Origin: Neobacillus sp. OS1-2
Lineage (GTDB): Bacteria; Bacillota; Bacilli; Bacillales; Cytobacillaceae
DNA: 64,000 bases
NCBI RefSeq assembly: GCF_030915505.1
Contig: NZ_CP133265.1
Location: 2,090,001-2,154,000 of the forward strand
Reading direction: 5' to 3'
Below are positions 26,730-35,812 of this stretch, piece after piece. A model generated the notes under the pieces. It searched no databases. It was not told the DNA's origin and saw nothing but the letters and a program-made list of their open reading frames with translations. Made by a program: the position numbers and the translations under genes. Numbering within the stretch: position 1 is the first letter of the stretch; each line of letters begins with the position of its first letter.

Positions 26730-29700
26730 ATGAAATCTGAAAAGCAAATAGAGGTAGAGTTTATTGAAAAGCTTCAAGATTTAAAATACACATATCGGGA
26801 AGACATTCGTGATAAGGCGACGCTTGAAGCTAATTTCAAAGAACATTTTGAAAGACTGAATCGTGTAAAGTTAAGCGATTCTGAATTTGCACGCCTCAGA
26901 GATAGCATTATCACTGCAGATGTGTTCACTGCTGCAAGAACTTTACGAGAAATCAACACCTTCAAGCGTGATGATGACACGCCGCTTCAATACACCCTTG
27001 TTAATATTAAAAACTGGTGTAAAAATGAATTTGAAGTGATAAACCAACTACGCATAAATACAGATAACAGCAACCATCGTTATGATGTTATTATCCTCAT
27101 TAATGGTGTTCCTGTTGTTCAGGTTGAGCTGAAGTCACTGCAAATCACACCTAAAAAAGCAATGGAGCAAATTGTAGAATATAAAAACGACCACGGTAAT
27201 GGTTATACAAACTCGCTGCTTTGCTTTATGCAGCTTTTTATTGTGAGCAATGAGAGTAACACATATTATTTTGCCAACAATCACAAGGACCACTTTTGTT
27301 TTAATGCAGACGAGCGCTTTTTGCCAATTTATCAGATGGCAGATGAGGACAATAAGAAAATTACCCATCTTCATGATTTTTCTGATAACTTTTTGCCCAA
27401 ATGCACTCTCGGGCAATTAATAAGCCGTTACATGGTACTTGTGGTAAGTGAGCAGAAATTGATGATTATGCGTCCTTATCAGATTTATGCTGTTAAGGCA
27501 ATAATGGACTGTATCGATCAGAATCGTGGCAACGGATATATATGGCATACTACCGGAAGTGGAAAAACACTTACATCGTTTAAAACATCAACACTTTTGA
27601 AGGACAATCCTGAAATTGAGAAGTGTTTATTCGTCGTTGACAGAAAAGACCTAGATAGACAAACTCGATTGGAGTTTAATAAATTTCAAGAAGGCTGCGT
27701 TGAAGAGAATACCAACACAGAAAGTTTAGTTAAACGGCTTACTTCGGATGATTATCGTGACAAAGTTATTGTTACTACAATTCAGAAGCTTGGGCTCGCT
27801 CTTAATGAAGATAGCAAGCGTAACCAAGAGAAAAAGAAAAGGGGCGAACCTACCTACAAAGACCGCTTGGCACAGCTCACCGATAAACGTATTGTCATTA
27901 TTTTTGACGAATGCCATCGCTCACAGTTTGGCGATAATCATGAAGCAATTAAAAACTTTTTCCCGAAAGCACAGCTTTTCGGCTTTACCGGAACACCAAT
28001 ATTTGAAGAAAATGCAACATATAAGCAAATTGATGGAACGGTTGGTTCTTATATCACAACAAAAGATGTTTTCGAAAAAGAACTTCATGCCTATACGATA
28101 ACTAATGCCATTGATGACGGCAATGTGCTTCGCTTTCACATCGATTATTTTAAGCCGGAAGATGTCAAAAAAGCAGCAAAAGCCTCTGACACTGTAAGTA
28201 AAAAAGCGATTGTCGAAGCAATACTATCAAAACACGATGCCGCTACTAATGGTAGACGATACAATGCGATTTTTGCCACAGCTTCTATCAACGATGCAAT
28301 AGAATACTTTGAGATATTCAAGTCGTTACAAGAGGAACGCAAAAAGAATGAGGGCGAAAGCTTTAAGCCGCTAAATATTGCCTGTGTTTTCTCTCCACCG
28401 GCTGAAGGAAACAAAGATGTAAAGCAGTTACAAGAAGACCTACAGCAAGAAAAAGCCGATAACGAACAAGAGCCCGATAAGAAAAAGGCGGCACTTAAAA
28501 GCATCATTGATGACTATAACTTGCAGTACCGCACAAATCACAGCATAAACGAATTCGATTTATACTATCAAGATGTGCAAAAACGCATTAAAGACCAAAA
28601 GTACCCAAATTCCGACTATCCACAGGTAAACAAAATTGATATCACTATTGTAGTGGATATGCTTTTAACAGGATTCGATTCAAAGTATCTAAACACCTTG
28701 TACGTTGATAAAAACTTAAAGCAACATGGCTTAATTCAAGCATTTTCAAGAACAAACCGTGTTTTGAACGACACAAAGCCTTACGGAAATATTCTTGACT
28801 TTAGAGGGCAAGAAAAAGATGTAGATGAAGCAATTGCACTGTTTTCTGGAAAAGAAAACAGTAGTAGGGCAAAAGAAATTTGGCTTGTTGACCCCGCTCC
28901 TGTTGTGGTTGAAAAGCTGGATAAAGCAGTTGCCGATCTTGAGAAATTTATGGAATCACAAGGGTTAGAATGTAAGCCAGAGCAAGTAAGCAACCTTAAG
29001 GGCGACGCCGCACGAGGTGAATTTATCAATAAATTTAAGGAAGTGCAGCGCCTTAAAACACAGCTTGACCAATATACAGATATCAAAGAAGAACAAGCGG
29101 CAAAAATTGAAGAACTGTTGCCGGAAGACACTTTGCGTGCGTTCCGTGGTGTCTATATCGAAACTGCCCAAATGTTAAAAGCACAGCAGGGCAAAGATAT
29201 TAGGGATAAAGATCCGGTGATTGAACAGCTCGATTTTGAGTTCGTTCTATTTTCCTCTGCCATTATTGATTATGACTACATTATGTCTCTAATTTCGAGA
29301 TATACACAACCCGATGTGCCTAAAAAAGAAAAAATGAGCCGTAAGCAGCTTATTAGTTTACTTTGTTCCAATTCAAATATGATGGAAGAACGTGAAGATA
29401 TTATTGCTTATATCAGCTCATTGGAATCTGGAAAAGGGTTGGATGAAAAGGAAATAAAAGCTGGATACCAAAAATTCAAGGAAGAAAAAGCAACAAAAGA
29501 AATGGAATTAATTGCAAACAAACACGGTGTTGAACCTGCATCGTTGCAAGCCTTTATAGATGAAATTATAGGGCGCATGATTTTTGACGGTGAAAAACTA
29601 AGCGATTTGTTAGAGCCGCTAGAGCTTGGCTGGAGAGACAGGACAAAAAAAGAACTAGAATTGATGGATAATTTAATCCCACTGCTTAAAAAGCTTGCAG

Positions 29701-29738
29701 GTGGACGTGTGATTGTGGGGCTGAATGCTTATGAATAA
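26730..29738 (+). CDS. hsdR: Type I restriction enzyme R subunit HsdR
   Basis: Motor and nuclease subunit of a type I restriction-modification complex. The N-terminal PD-(D/E)xK nuclease has Asp119, Glu133 and Lys135 (in VVQVELKSL). The helicase follows: Walker A HTTGSGKT (near residue 275), DECH box FDECHRSQFG, motif III GFTGTPI and motif VI HGLIQAFSRTNRV. The 1002-residue length is normal. GAGGAGATTTAGG precedes the ATG. Base composition is more GC-rich than the tns genes, hinting at a separate origin. It overlaps hsdS at its 3' end. Confidence 0.95.
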   Translation: MKSEKQIEVEFIEKLQDLKYTYREDIRDKATLEANFKEHFERLNRVKLSDSEFARLRDSIITADVFTAARTLREINTFKRDDDTPLQYTLVNIKNWCKNEFEVINQLRINTDNSNHRYDVIILINGVPVVQVELKSLQITPKKAMEQIVEYKNDHGNGYTNSLLCFMQLFIVSNESNTYYFANNHKDHFCFNADERFLPIYQMADEDNKKITHLHDFSDNFLPKCTLGQLISRYMVLVVSEQKLMIMRPYQIYAVKAIMDCIDQNRGNGYIWHTTGSGKTLTSFKTSTLLKDNPEIEKCLFVVDRKDLDRQTRLEFNKFQEGCVEENTNTESLVKRLTSDDYRDKVIVTTIQKLGLALNEDSKRNQEKKKRGEPTYKDRLAQLTDKRIVIIFDECHRSQFGDNHEAIKNFFPKAQLFGFTGTPIFEENATYKQIDGTVGSYITTKDVFEKELHAYTITNAIDDGNVLRFHIDYFKPEDVKKAAKASDTVSKKAIVEAILSKHDAATNGRRYNAIFATASINDAIEYFEIFKSLQEERKKNEGESFKPLNIACVFSPPAEGNKDVKQLQEDLQQEKADNEQEPDKKKAALKSIIDDYNLQYRTNHSINEFDLYYQDVQKRIKDQKYPNSDYPQVNKIDITIVVDMLLTGFDSKYLNTLYVDKNLKQHGLIQAFSRTNRVLNDTKPYGNILDFRGQEKDVDEAIALFSGKENSSRAKEIWLVDPAPVVVEKLDKAVADLEKFMESQGLECKPEQVSNLKGDAARGEFINKFKEVQRLKTQLDQYTDIKEEQAAKIEELLPEDTLRAFRGVYIETAQMLKAQQGKDIRDKDPVIEQLDFEFVLFSSAIIDYDYIMSLISRYTQPDVPKKEKMSRKQLISLLCSNSNMMEEREDIIAYISSLESGKGLDEKEIKAGYQKFKEEKATKEMELIANKHGVEPASLQAFIDEIIGRMIFDGEKLSDLLEPLELGWRDRTKKELELMDNLIPLLKKLAGGRVIVGLNAYE

Positions 29739-31044
29739 GAATAAAAAAACGGCATTAGTGCCGAAATTGAGGTTTAAAGAATACGAAAGTGCAAAACCGT
29801 GGAAGGTGATAAGTTTAATTGATACTGTTGATAAAAATGTTAAATGGAGTTTTACCGGTGGTCCATTTGGTTCTAATTTGAAATCATCAGACTATAAAAA
29901 TGAGGGTATAAGAGTTATTCAACTCCAAAACATTGGAGACGGTGAATTTGTTAATGATTATAAAATATTTACATCTAAAGAAAAAGCCGATGAACTTATA
30001 GGTTGTAATATTTACCCCTATGAAATTATTATGTCAAAAATGGGGGATCCTGTAGGTCGCGCTTGTATTATTCCAAATTTTCATTCTCGCTACTTAATGT
30101 GTTCAGATGGTATTCGATTAGTTATTGATGAAAGATGTTATAGTAAATATTTTATATATTCATTAATAAATTCAAAGTTTTTTCGCAAAAAAATCGAAAG
30201 TCATTCAACTGGTTCAACAAGAAAGCGTATTGGTCTTGAAGTTTTAAAAAACCTTCAAATTGCTGTTCCTGAAAAGGGAGAACAACAAAAAATAGCCGAT
30301 TGCCTTTCTTCTCTTGATGACTTGATTGATGCAGAAGATAAAAAGCTTGAGGCGCTCAAAGCGCACAAAAAAGGCTTAATGCAAAAGTTGTTTTCTGCTG
30401 AGGGCAAAACTCTGCCCGAATGGAGATTTCCGGAGTTTAGGGATTGTGGAGAGTGGGAAGAAAACACCTTTAAATCTTTCATAAAGTTGTACAGAGGCAG
30501 TTCGCCACGTCCAATACAAAAGTATTTCACTAAAAACAGTGGTGTGAATTGGATAAAAATTGGCGATGCGAAAAATTCTGATGGATATAAAATTCGCAGT
30601 GTAGAAGAACAAATCACGCATGAAGGTGCTCAGAAATCACGATTTGTAACAAGTGGAGAACTTATTCTTGCTAACTCTATGAGTTATGGTAAAACATATG
30701 AGATTGAAATATCAGGTTGCATTTATGATGGTTGGTTTGTTTTGAGAGAGTATGAAGAACATTTCAATAAAAAATTTTTATTGCAACAACTAAATTCAGA
30801 TAATCTTCAAAAGCAATATTCATCGCTTTCTGCTGGTGGAGTTGTTCAAAATATTAGCAGTGATATTGTTTATTCAACGATTTTGAAACGTCCCCAGTTG
30901 GAGGAACAACAAAAAATTGCTGAATTTCTATCATCTATTGATGATTTGATAACTGCACAAGCAGATAAAATTGAAGCTCTACAGGCACATAAAAAAGGCT
31001 TGATGCAAGGGCTATTCCCTTCTATTCAGGAGGTGGGTGAATGA
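29725..31044 (+). CDS. hsdS: Type I restriction specificity subunit HsdS
   Basis: Sets the DNA sequence recognised by the complex. Two target-recognition domains are separated by conserved helical repeats: QQKIADCLSSLDDLIDAEDK with KLEALKAHKKGLMQKLF in the middle, and EQQKIAEFLSSIDDLITAQ with KIEALQAHKKGLMQGLF at the end. 439 residues. It overlaps hsdR by 14 bases and the next gene by four (ATGA), showing coupling. Its recognition sequence cannot be read from the protein. Confidence 0.95.
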   Translation: MLMNKNKKTALVPKLRFKEYESAKPWKVISLIDTVDKNVKWSFTGGPFGSNLKSSDYKNEGIRVIQLQNIGDGEFVNDYKIFTSKEKADELIGCNIYPYEIIMSKMGDPVGRACIIPNFHSRYLMCSDGIRLVIDERCYSKYFIYSLINSKFFRKKIESHSTGSTRKRIGLEVLKNLQIAVPEKGEQQKIADCLSSLDDLIDAEDKKLEALKAHKKGLMQKLFSAEGKTLPEWRFPEFRDCGEWEENTFKSFIKLYRGSSPRPIQKYFTKNSGVNWIKIGDAKNSDGYKIRSVEEQITHEGAQKSRFVTSGELILANSMSYGKTYEIEISGCIYDGWFVLREYEEHFNKKFLLQQLNSDNLQKQYSSLSAGGVVQNISSDIVYSTILKRPQLEEQQKIAEFLSSIDDLITAQADKIEALQAHKKGLMQGLFPSIQEVGE

Positions 31045-32357
31045 GTTATAATGTTCCTTCTAAAATAGAAAAAGAAACCTTTAAGGCAATGATTCTTAAG
31101 AAATTGAACAATGATAAATTCAACCACTACAAAAAAATGTTTAACGATTATTACAAATGCCCCAGAAATTCGGAAGAATATACCTTAAAAGAAAACTTAT
31201 CAGATGACTTACTTGCAAAATTGGACTTTGTACTTAAAAGGATCGGATATAATCAATTTGATGCAATTACAGATGTTGCCGAATATTTTAGGATGCTGTT
31301 AGATGAAAAGAAATACATTGTACTGTTTGCATATAACGGTACAGGTAAGACGAGGCTTTCCGTAGAGTTTAAATCATTGGGTCAACAGTTAGTTGGTGAT
31401 ACCGAAGAAAAAACAGCTGATACTTTATACTATAACGCATTCACCGAAGATCTTTTTTATTGGGATAATGATTTAGATAATGATACCGAACGCTTATTAA
31501 AGTTTAATAGCAACTCCAGGTTTTTTTCGGGGCTTGAAGATTTAGAAATGGAAAGTAGAATTCGTCCTTTGCTTCATAGATATGCTGATTTTGATTTCAA
31601 AATCACTTATGAGAAGTCGGAAATTAGCTTTTCAAGAGAGGTTCTAATTTCTGGCACTACTCAGAGGATTCATAATATAAAAATATCCCGTGGAGAAGAA
31701 AATATCTTTGTTTGGTGCTTCTTTCTTGCTATTGTTCAGTTGGTTGTGGATAAAGCAGAAGCGTATAATTGGGTAAAGTATATCTATGTTGATGACCCTA
31801 TTTCTTCTTTGGATGACAATAATGTTATTGCCGTTGCAAGTCATTTGGCACAATTAATGAGTGATAATGATGTTAAAGTAATTGTTTCATCACATCATAC
31901 ATTGTTTTTTAATGTTTTGTGTAATGAAATTAATAGGGCAGAACAATTATTTTTACAAATAAACGCTAAGAGTGGTACCTATATACTTAAAGACACGACA
32001 AAAACACCTTTCTTTCATCATGTTGCATTATTAAAAGAGTTGAAAAAAGCGTCTGATTCAGGTCAACTATATACGTATCACTTTAATATTCTTAGAAATA
32101 TATTAGAAAAGACAGCATCTTTTCATGGTTTTGCACACTTCTCTTCTTGTATAAGAAAGGGAGCGGACGAGGATGAACCTGTCTATACAAGACTAGTAAA
32201 TCTATTGAGCCATGGTAACTATTCTTTATTTGACCCGAAAGAAATGGTTGAAGAAAACAAAGAACACTTTAAAAACATACTAAATAATTTTCTAGATGAT
32301 TATAATTTTAATAAAAAACTATTTGAAGTCGGTCGAGTTCAGGAGGAGCAAGAATGA
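31041..32357 (+). CDS. prrC: PrrC-type anticodon nuclease
   Basis: Resembles E. coli PrrC, a tRNA-Lys anticodon nuclease kept silent by its host type I restriction complex and released when a phage inhibits restriction. The N-terminal ATPase has Walker A AYNGTGKTRLS (about residues 97-107), the PrrC-typical YYNAFTEDLFYWDNDL (130-145) and Walker B YVDDPISSLDD (near 250). The C-terminal nuclease region has Arg352-x3-Glu356 (HFNILRNILEKTASF) and His391 (LLSHGN), matching the PrrC R-x3-E...H triad. 438 residues against 396 in E. coli. It sits between hsdS and hsdM with four-base overlaps on both sides, so it is made with them. Confidence 0.88.
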   Translation: MSYNVPSKIEKETFKAMILKKLNNDKFNHYKKMFNDYYKCPRNSEEYTLKENLSDDLLAKLDFVLKRIGYNQFDAITDVAEYFRMLLDEKKYIVLFAYNGTGKTRLSVEFKSLGQQLVGDTEEKTADTLYYNAFTEDLFYWDNDLDNDTERLLKFNSNSRFFSGLEDLEMESRIRPLLHRYADFDFKITYEKSEISFSREVLISGTTQRIHNIKISRGEENIFVWCFFLAIVQLVVDKAEAYNWVKYIYVDDPISSLDDNNVIAVASHLAQLMSDNDVKVIVSSHHTLFFNVLCNEINRAEQLFLQINAKSGTYILKDTTKTPFFHHVALLKELKKASDSGQLYTYHFNILRNILEKTASFHGFAHFSSCIRKGADEDEPVYTRLVNLLSHGNYSLFDPKEMVEENKEHFKNILNNFLDDYNFNKKLFEVGRVQEEQE

Positions 32358-34108
32358 ATGATACACAACAAAAACAGTTAGGTACAACCCTATGGGGTAT
32401 CGCCGATAAACTGCGTGGTGCTATGAATGCGGATGACTTCCGGGATTATATGTTGTCCTTTCTCTTCTTGCGCTATCTTTCAGATAACTATGAGGAAGCT
32501 GTAAAAAAAGAGCTTGGAAGCGATTATTTACAATGTGAAGAAGAAATAAATAAAATCACCGTTGCAGCTAATCAAGATGATGCTATTAACGCATTGAAAG
32601 AACAGATAACAGATTATTTTAATAAACAGCAATTGGATAGCAAGGAAAAAAACACAGTAATTGAAGAACATGAGGTGTTGTTGGAAAGCAAAAAGTTGAC
32701 CCCTCTTGTTGTTTGGTATATCAACAATTTAGATCACGTGGCTACGTTTGAAAAGCAAATGCGCCGTAAGGTTCATTTTGTAATTAAGCCACACTATCTC
32801 TGGAGTAATATATATGAATTGGCTCGCACACAAAATAAGTATCTTTTGAAAAACTTGCAAGCAGGCTTCAAGTTTATAGAAAACGAATCCTTTGATAGCA
32901 CGTTTCGCGGATTATTCTCTGAGGTTAACCTCGACTCTGATAAACTTGGAAAGAATTATGAATTACGCAATACAACGCTGTGCTCAATAATAACTGCTAT
33001 TGCAGAAGGATTATCGGAGTTCCCCAATGAAAGTGACATTTTGGGTGATGCGTATGAATACTTAATAGGGCAATTTGCGGCGGGCTCAGGTAAAAAAGCA
33101 GGAGAGTTTTATACGCCCCAGCAAATTTCAACCATCCTTTCTCGAATAGTCACATTTGATAGCCAAGACCCAAGCACAGGCAAAAAGAAGCAACTCAAAA
33201 ACGTACTTGACTTTGCGTGCGGTTCCGGCTCGCTTCTAATTAATGTTAGAAAGCAGCTTGGTGTTAATAGTATTGGTCAGATATACGGACAGGAAAAGAA
33301 TATCACAACTTACAACCTTGCTCGGATGAATATGCTTCTGCATGGCCTTAAAGATTCTGAGTTTAAAATATTTCACGGAGATTCTCTGCTAAATGATTGG
33401 GACATTCTTAATGAAATGAACCCAGCAAAAAAGTTGGAATGTGATGCAGTAGTAGCCAATCCACCTTTCAGTTATCGTTGGGAACCTAATGATACTCTGG
33501 CAGAGGATTTCCGCTTTAAAAGCTACGGCCTTGCACCAAAATCAGCAGCCGACTTTGCATTTTTACTTCATGGGTTTCACTTTTTAAGTGATGAGGGAAC
33601 AATGGCAATCATCTTGCCTCATGGTGTTCTGTTCCGTGGTGGAGCAGAGGAGAAAATCAGAACAAAGCTACTCAAGGATGGGAATATTGACACGATTATT
33701 GGTTTGCCGGCTAACCTGTTTTTTTCAACAGGTATTCCAGTTTGTATTCTTGTGCTTAAAAAGTGCAAAAAATTTGATGACGTGCTGTTTATCAACGCAA
33801 GTGAGTACTACGACAGAGGTAAACGGCAAAATGTCCTATTGCCAGAGCATATCGACAAAATAGTTGACACATATCAATATCGAAAAGAAGATGACAAAAA
33901 ATACTCTCGCCGTGTATCTATGAAAGAAATTGAAAAGAATGATTTCAACTTAAACATTTCAAGATATGTTAGCACTGCTGCGGAAGAAGTAATTGTTGAC
34001 CTTGCAGATGTAAAAAAGAGTTTGGATACAATAGAAGATACTATTAGCAAGGCTAAGGCTAAGCACAACCAATTTTTAAAAGAGCTTGGTTTGCCTGAGT
34101 TGCAATAA
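32354..34108 (+). CDS. hsdM: Type I restriction modification subunit HsdM
   Basis: N6-adenine DNA methyltransferase that marks host DNA and is required, with HsdS, for restriction. An N-terminal helical domain (LWGIADKLRGAMNADDFRDY) precedes the SAM-binding motif DFACGSGSLLINVRKQ (near residue 287) and catalytic NPPF (VVANPPFSYRW, near 370). 584 residues. Last gene of the xre-hsdR-hsdS-prrC-hsdM operon, overlapping prrC by four bases. An order with hsdM last and prrC between S and M differs from the E. coli prr locus. Confidence 0.95.
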   Translation: MNDTQQKQLGTTLWGIADKLRGAMNADDFRDYMLSFLFLRYLSDNYEEAVKKELGSDYLQCEEEINKITVAANQDDAINALKEQITDYFNKQQLDSKEKNTVIEEHEVLLESKKLTPLVVWYINNLDHVATFEKQMRRKVHFVIKPHYLWSNIYELARTQNKYLLKNLQAGFKFIENESFDSTFRGLFSEVNLDSDKLGKNYELRNTTLCSIITAIAEGLSEFPNESDILGDAYEYLIGQFAAGSGKKAGEFYTPQQISTILSRIVTFDSQDPSTGKKKQLKNVLDFACGSGSLLINVRKQLGVNSIGQIYGQEKNITTYNLARMNMLLHGLKDSEFKIFHGDSLLNDWDILNEMNPAKKLECDAVVANPPFSYRWEPNDTLAEDFRFKSYGLAPKSAADFAFLLHGFHFLSDEGTMAIILPHGVLFRGGAEEKIRTKLLKDGNIDTIIGLPANLFFSTGIPVCILVLKKCKKFDDVLFINASEYYDRGKRQNVLLPEHIDKIVDTYQYRKEDDKKYSRRVSMKEIEKNDFNLNISRYVSTAAEEVIVDLADVKKSLDTIEDTISKAKAKHNQFLKELGLPELQ

Positions 34109-34312
34109 ATCAAGAATGTTGCGTCAGGTATATCTGAAAGCCGTTTAATAAATTTGATATTATTATGGACTAATAAAAATGATAGCTATTCTCTTCATTT
34201 TATGTTGGCAATCATTTACAAAAAGGATTTAATCTGTGCCATCATTGCAGAGGACAGCTTTGGGCAGGGTTTTTGGCTTGGCGTCGAATTAATAAGTGAA
34301 ATATATTACACT

Positions 34313-34355
34313 AAAGGCGGCATATCCGATGAAGATGTGAATATGCCGCCTTTGC
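34313..34355 (+). terminator. Terminator after the hsd operon
   Basis: AAAGGCGGCATAT and ATATGCCGCCTTT, a perfect 13-bp stem. The T run is short (TTTG), so strength is uncertain. A 68-codon frame across this site is not regarded as a gene. Confidence 0.7.
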
Positions 34356-34946
34356 TATGAGAAAAGGTATGGAAACTTTATAAAAAATTCATTATTATCT
34401 CTTTTGGTGTTTAGAGGGTGGACGTTCCTCCATGAAGATCATCATCCTTCGTCTAAATTTTTCTCTGAAGGATATTCTCTATTCTCTTTAAATAAAATTT
34501 TCGGCGGTCTCATGAAATGGTGGGCACCATGGACTGAGTGTGTAAAGAATTATTACACACTTTAAACGCATCTCACGACACCGTCATTCAATATCAATAT
34601 TTTCCGAAACTCGCCTAATAAATTCCTCTCCGCTGATTTCTCCCTGTTAGTATACCGGCCGTACCTTAGATGTTATCTCTGTCCAAGCTTTAAATTGTTT
34701 CGCGGTTAGTTTGTTGGTAAAACAATCACTTACCTATAGTCCAAGAGGTGATATCTGGAATAAATACGGTTATAAATCCACTGGAATTCTTGTAAAAAAT
34801 TTATCATTCTCCACAGACTGGTTGAACTTCTTTTTAGCTTCGATCCTCTAAAAGTCGTGTTATTTTATAATTTCCCCACAAAACGGAACCTGCTAATTAT
34901 TCAGTGTCTCTTCTTTATATTGTGCACTGGCATGGATGGAGTCTAT
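34356..34946 (-). other. Decayed region with a coding remnant
   Basis: No intact gene. On the minus strand around 34610-34735, with one in-frame stop, TNKLTAKQFKAWTEITSKVR and GEISGEEFIRRVSENIDIE can be read, protein-like but truncated and unassigned. The rest is AT-rich and shows no frame. Confidence 0.35.
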
Positions 34947-35101
34947 AAGGTGTCAGTCCCGAGCCATGAATGCAGTAGTAATGGTTAGCTTAACGCAAGT
35001 GTGTCTACGGCGAAGTGGAATCTTGAAGGAATCTGGCTGCAAAACTCCGGTCTAATACCACGAACTATATATAAGGCTAGGTATCACGGGGTGAGCCTGC
35101 A
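34947..35101 (+). other. Group II intron RNA fragment (5' domain I)
   Basis: Sequence resembling the start of bacterial group II intron RNA: AACGCAAGTGTGTCTACGG, CGAAGTGGAATCTTGAAGGA, ATCTGGCTGCAAAACTCCGG and CGAACTATATATAAGGCTAG. No reverse transcriptase or domain V is nearby, so it is a truncated remnant. Identification is from remembered conserved segments. Confidence 0.5.
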
Positions 35102-35133
35102 ATTCAAGGTGTAGGCTTTACTGTGAAGATGTT

Positions 35134-35271
35134 GTTTCTCACTTTTTTGTATTAAATATTTTTGTAAGGTCATGTCTGTTTCCAACTTTTTTTATTTTCT
35201 GTTGTTTATTTGTCGATTGCAATTAATGAAAAAAACACATTAAACGATTCCAATTATTTTTTACCTATACA
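35134..35271. repeat. Distal (left-type) transposon end: three dispersed TnsB-type sites
   Basis: Minus-strand sites related to those at the other end: GTTTCTCACTTTTTTGT (35134-35150), TGTTTCCAACTTTTTTTATT (35177-35196) and ATTCCAATTATTTTTTACC before the terminal ACA (35247-35271). They span about 140 bp with unequal gaps. The Tn7 left end likewise carries three spread-out TnsB sites. Confidence 0.85.
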
Positions 35272-35276
35272 AAAAG
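35272..35276. other. Target-site duplication AAAAG, distal side
   Basis: AAAAG directly after the terminal ACA, matching 10379-10383. Confidence 0.92.
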
Positions 35277-35290
35277 TTATCCCCCCGCCA

Positions 35291-35812
35291 CTTTCCTCTT
35301 CCCTAAGCTAAAAAGTCGGTACCTACTGTTAAATAGTTGGTATCCAGAGCGGAAGGAAGAGTGAGGAAAAAAGAGCAGGCGAACAATATGTACTCAATCA
35401 TTTTTCAATCGTAAAATCAATTATATTTCAGGCTGGATCCAATAGTGGTCCAGTCTTTTTGTTTTGTCCAATATATCCTCAATCCCTTGTCCAGTTAGGG
35501 GTTCAGTTGTTTCCCAATCACTAAATCCGTAGGATTTCCAATCTCTTTTCAGTGTGTTTACCAACAGTAAAACCATCCCAAAATGGCTTCGTTTTCCGTC
35601 TTTTCTCCTGATACTTCTCTCCATTCAGGTACGAACTTAATAACATTGTCCGAATATTCGATACAACCCGAGAAGGAAAAATGAGGGCGAAAATGGGGGT
35701 TTTGGGGAAGAACTAAGTTCCATTGCATAACGGGGTGAAAGGGGCGTAGAGTCAAGAGGGAGTAGGGGTTGAGGGGGATTTGGCGAGGGAAGAAGAAAGT
35801 TACAGGGGTATA
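35291..35812 (+). repeat. Structured repeat family, copy A (long form)
   Basis: Identical from 35297 to 35812 with 42868-43383 (copy E, 516 bp). The first 170 bases are shared with copies B, C and D: CTTCC...GCT outer arm, GTCGGTACCTACTG / TAGTTGGTATCC inner part, AGAGCGGAAGGAAG closing arm, then GGCTGGATCC / GGTCCAGTC hairpin with a T run (about 35432-35466). Two minus-strand frames (67 and 65 codons) run across it but lack support. Before the transposon inserted, this copy would have lain about 40 bp past glmS. Confidence 0.85.

Larger units (their letters stand above)
10384..35271. mobile_element. Tn7-like transposon at attTn7 (24,888 bp)
   Basis: The left boundary reads TGTAAAAGTAAAAAAAAGAT and the right boundary, on the minus strand, reads TGTATAGGTAAAAAATAATT; over the first 26 positions 20 are identical without gaps. 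Both start with TGT and are flanked by AAAAG. Genes tnsA, tnsB, tnsC and two tnsD/tniQ genes run away from glmS, as in Tn7, and cargo fills the distal half. Insertion 25 bp past the glmS stop fits TnsD-directed targeting. The ends, the duplication and the gene set agree, so the element looks structurally complete, although the first tniQ is frameshifted. Confidence 0.93.

Noticed and set aside
31041..32357. Generic SMC-like ATPase or RloC
   Set aside because: It lacks the long coiled coil and zinc hook of RloC and matches PrrC in length, Walker A context and nuclease triad.
34154..34360. 68-codon frame after hsdM
   Set aside because: No ribosome-binding site, and it crosses the hsd operon hairpin; composition is not protein-like.
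10384..35271. CRISPR-associated transposon
   Set aside because: No cas genes or repeat-spacer array are present; tnsA, tnsB, tnsC and long TnsD proteins fit a classical glmS-directed element.
35421..35755. Two minus-strand frames (67 and 65 codons), repeated identically at 42992-43326
   Set aside because: They lie across the structured repeat with its terminator-like hairpin, have no ribosome-binding sites and are identical only because the whole 516 bp is duplicated.
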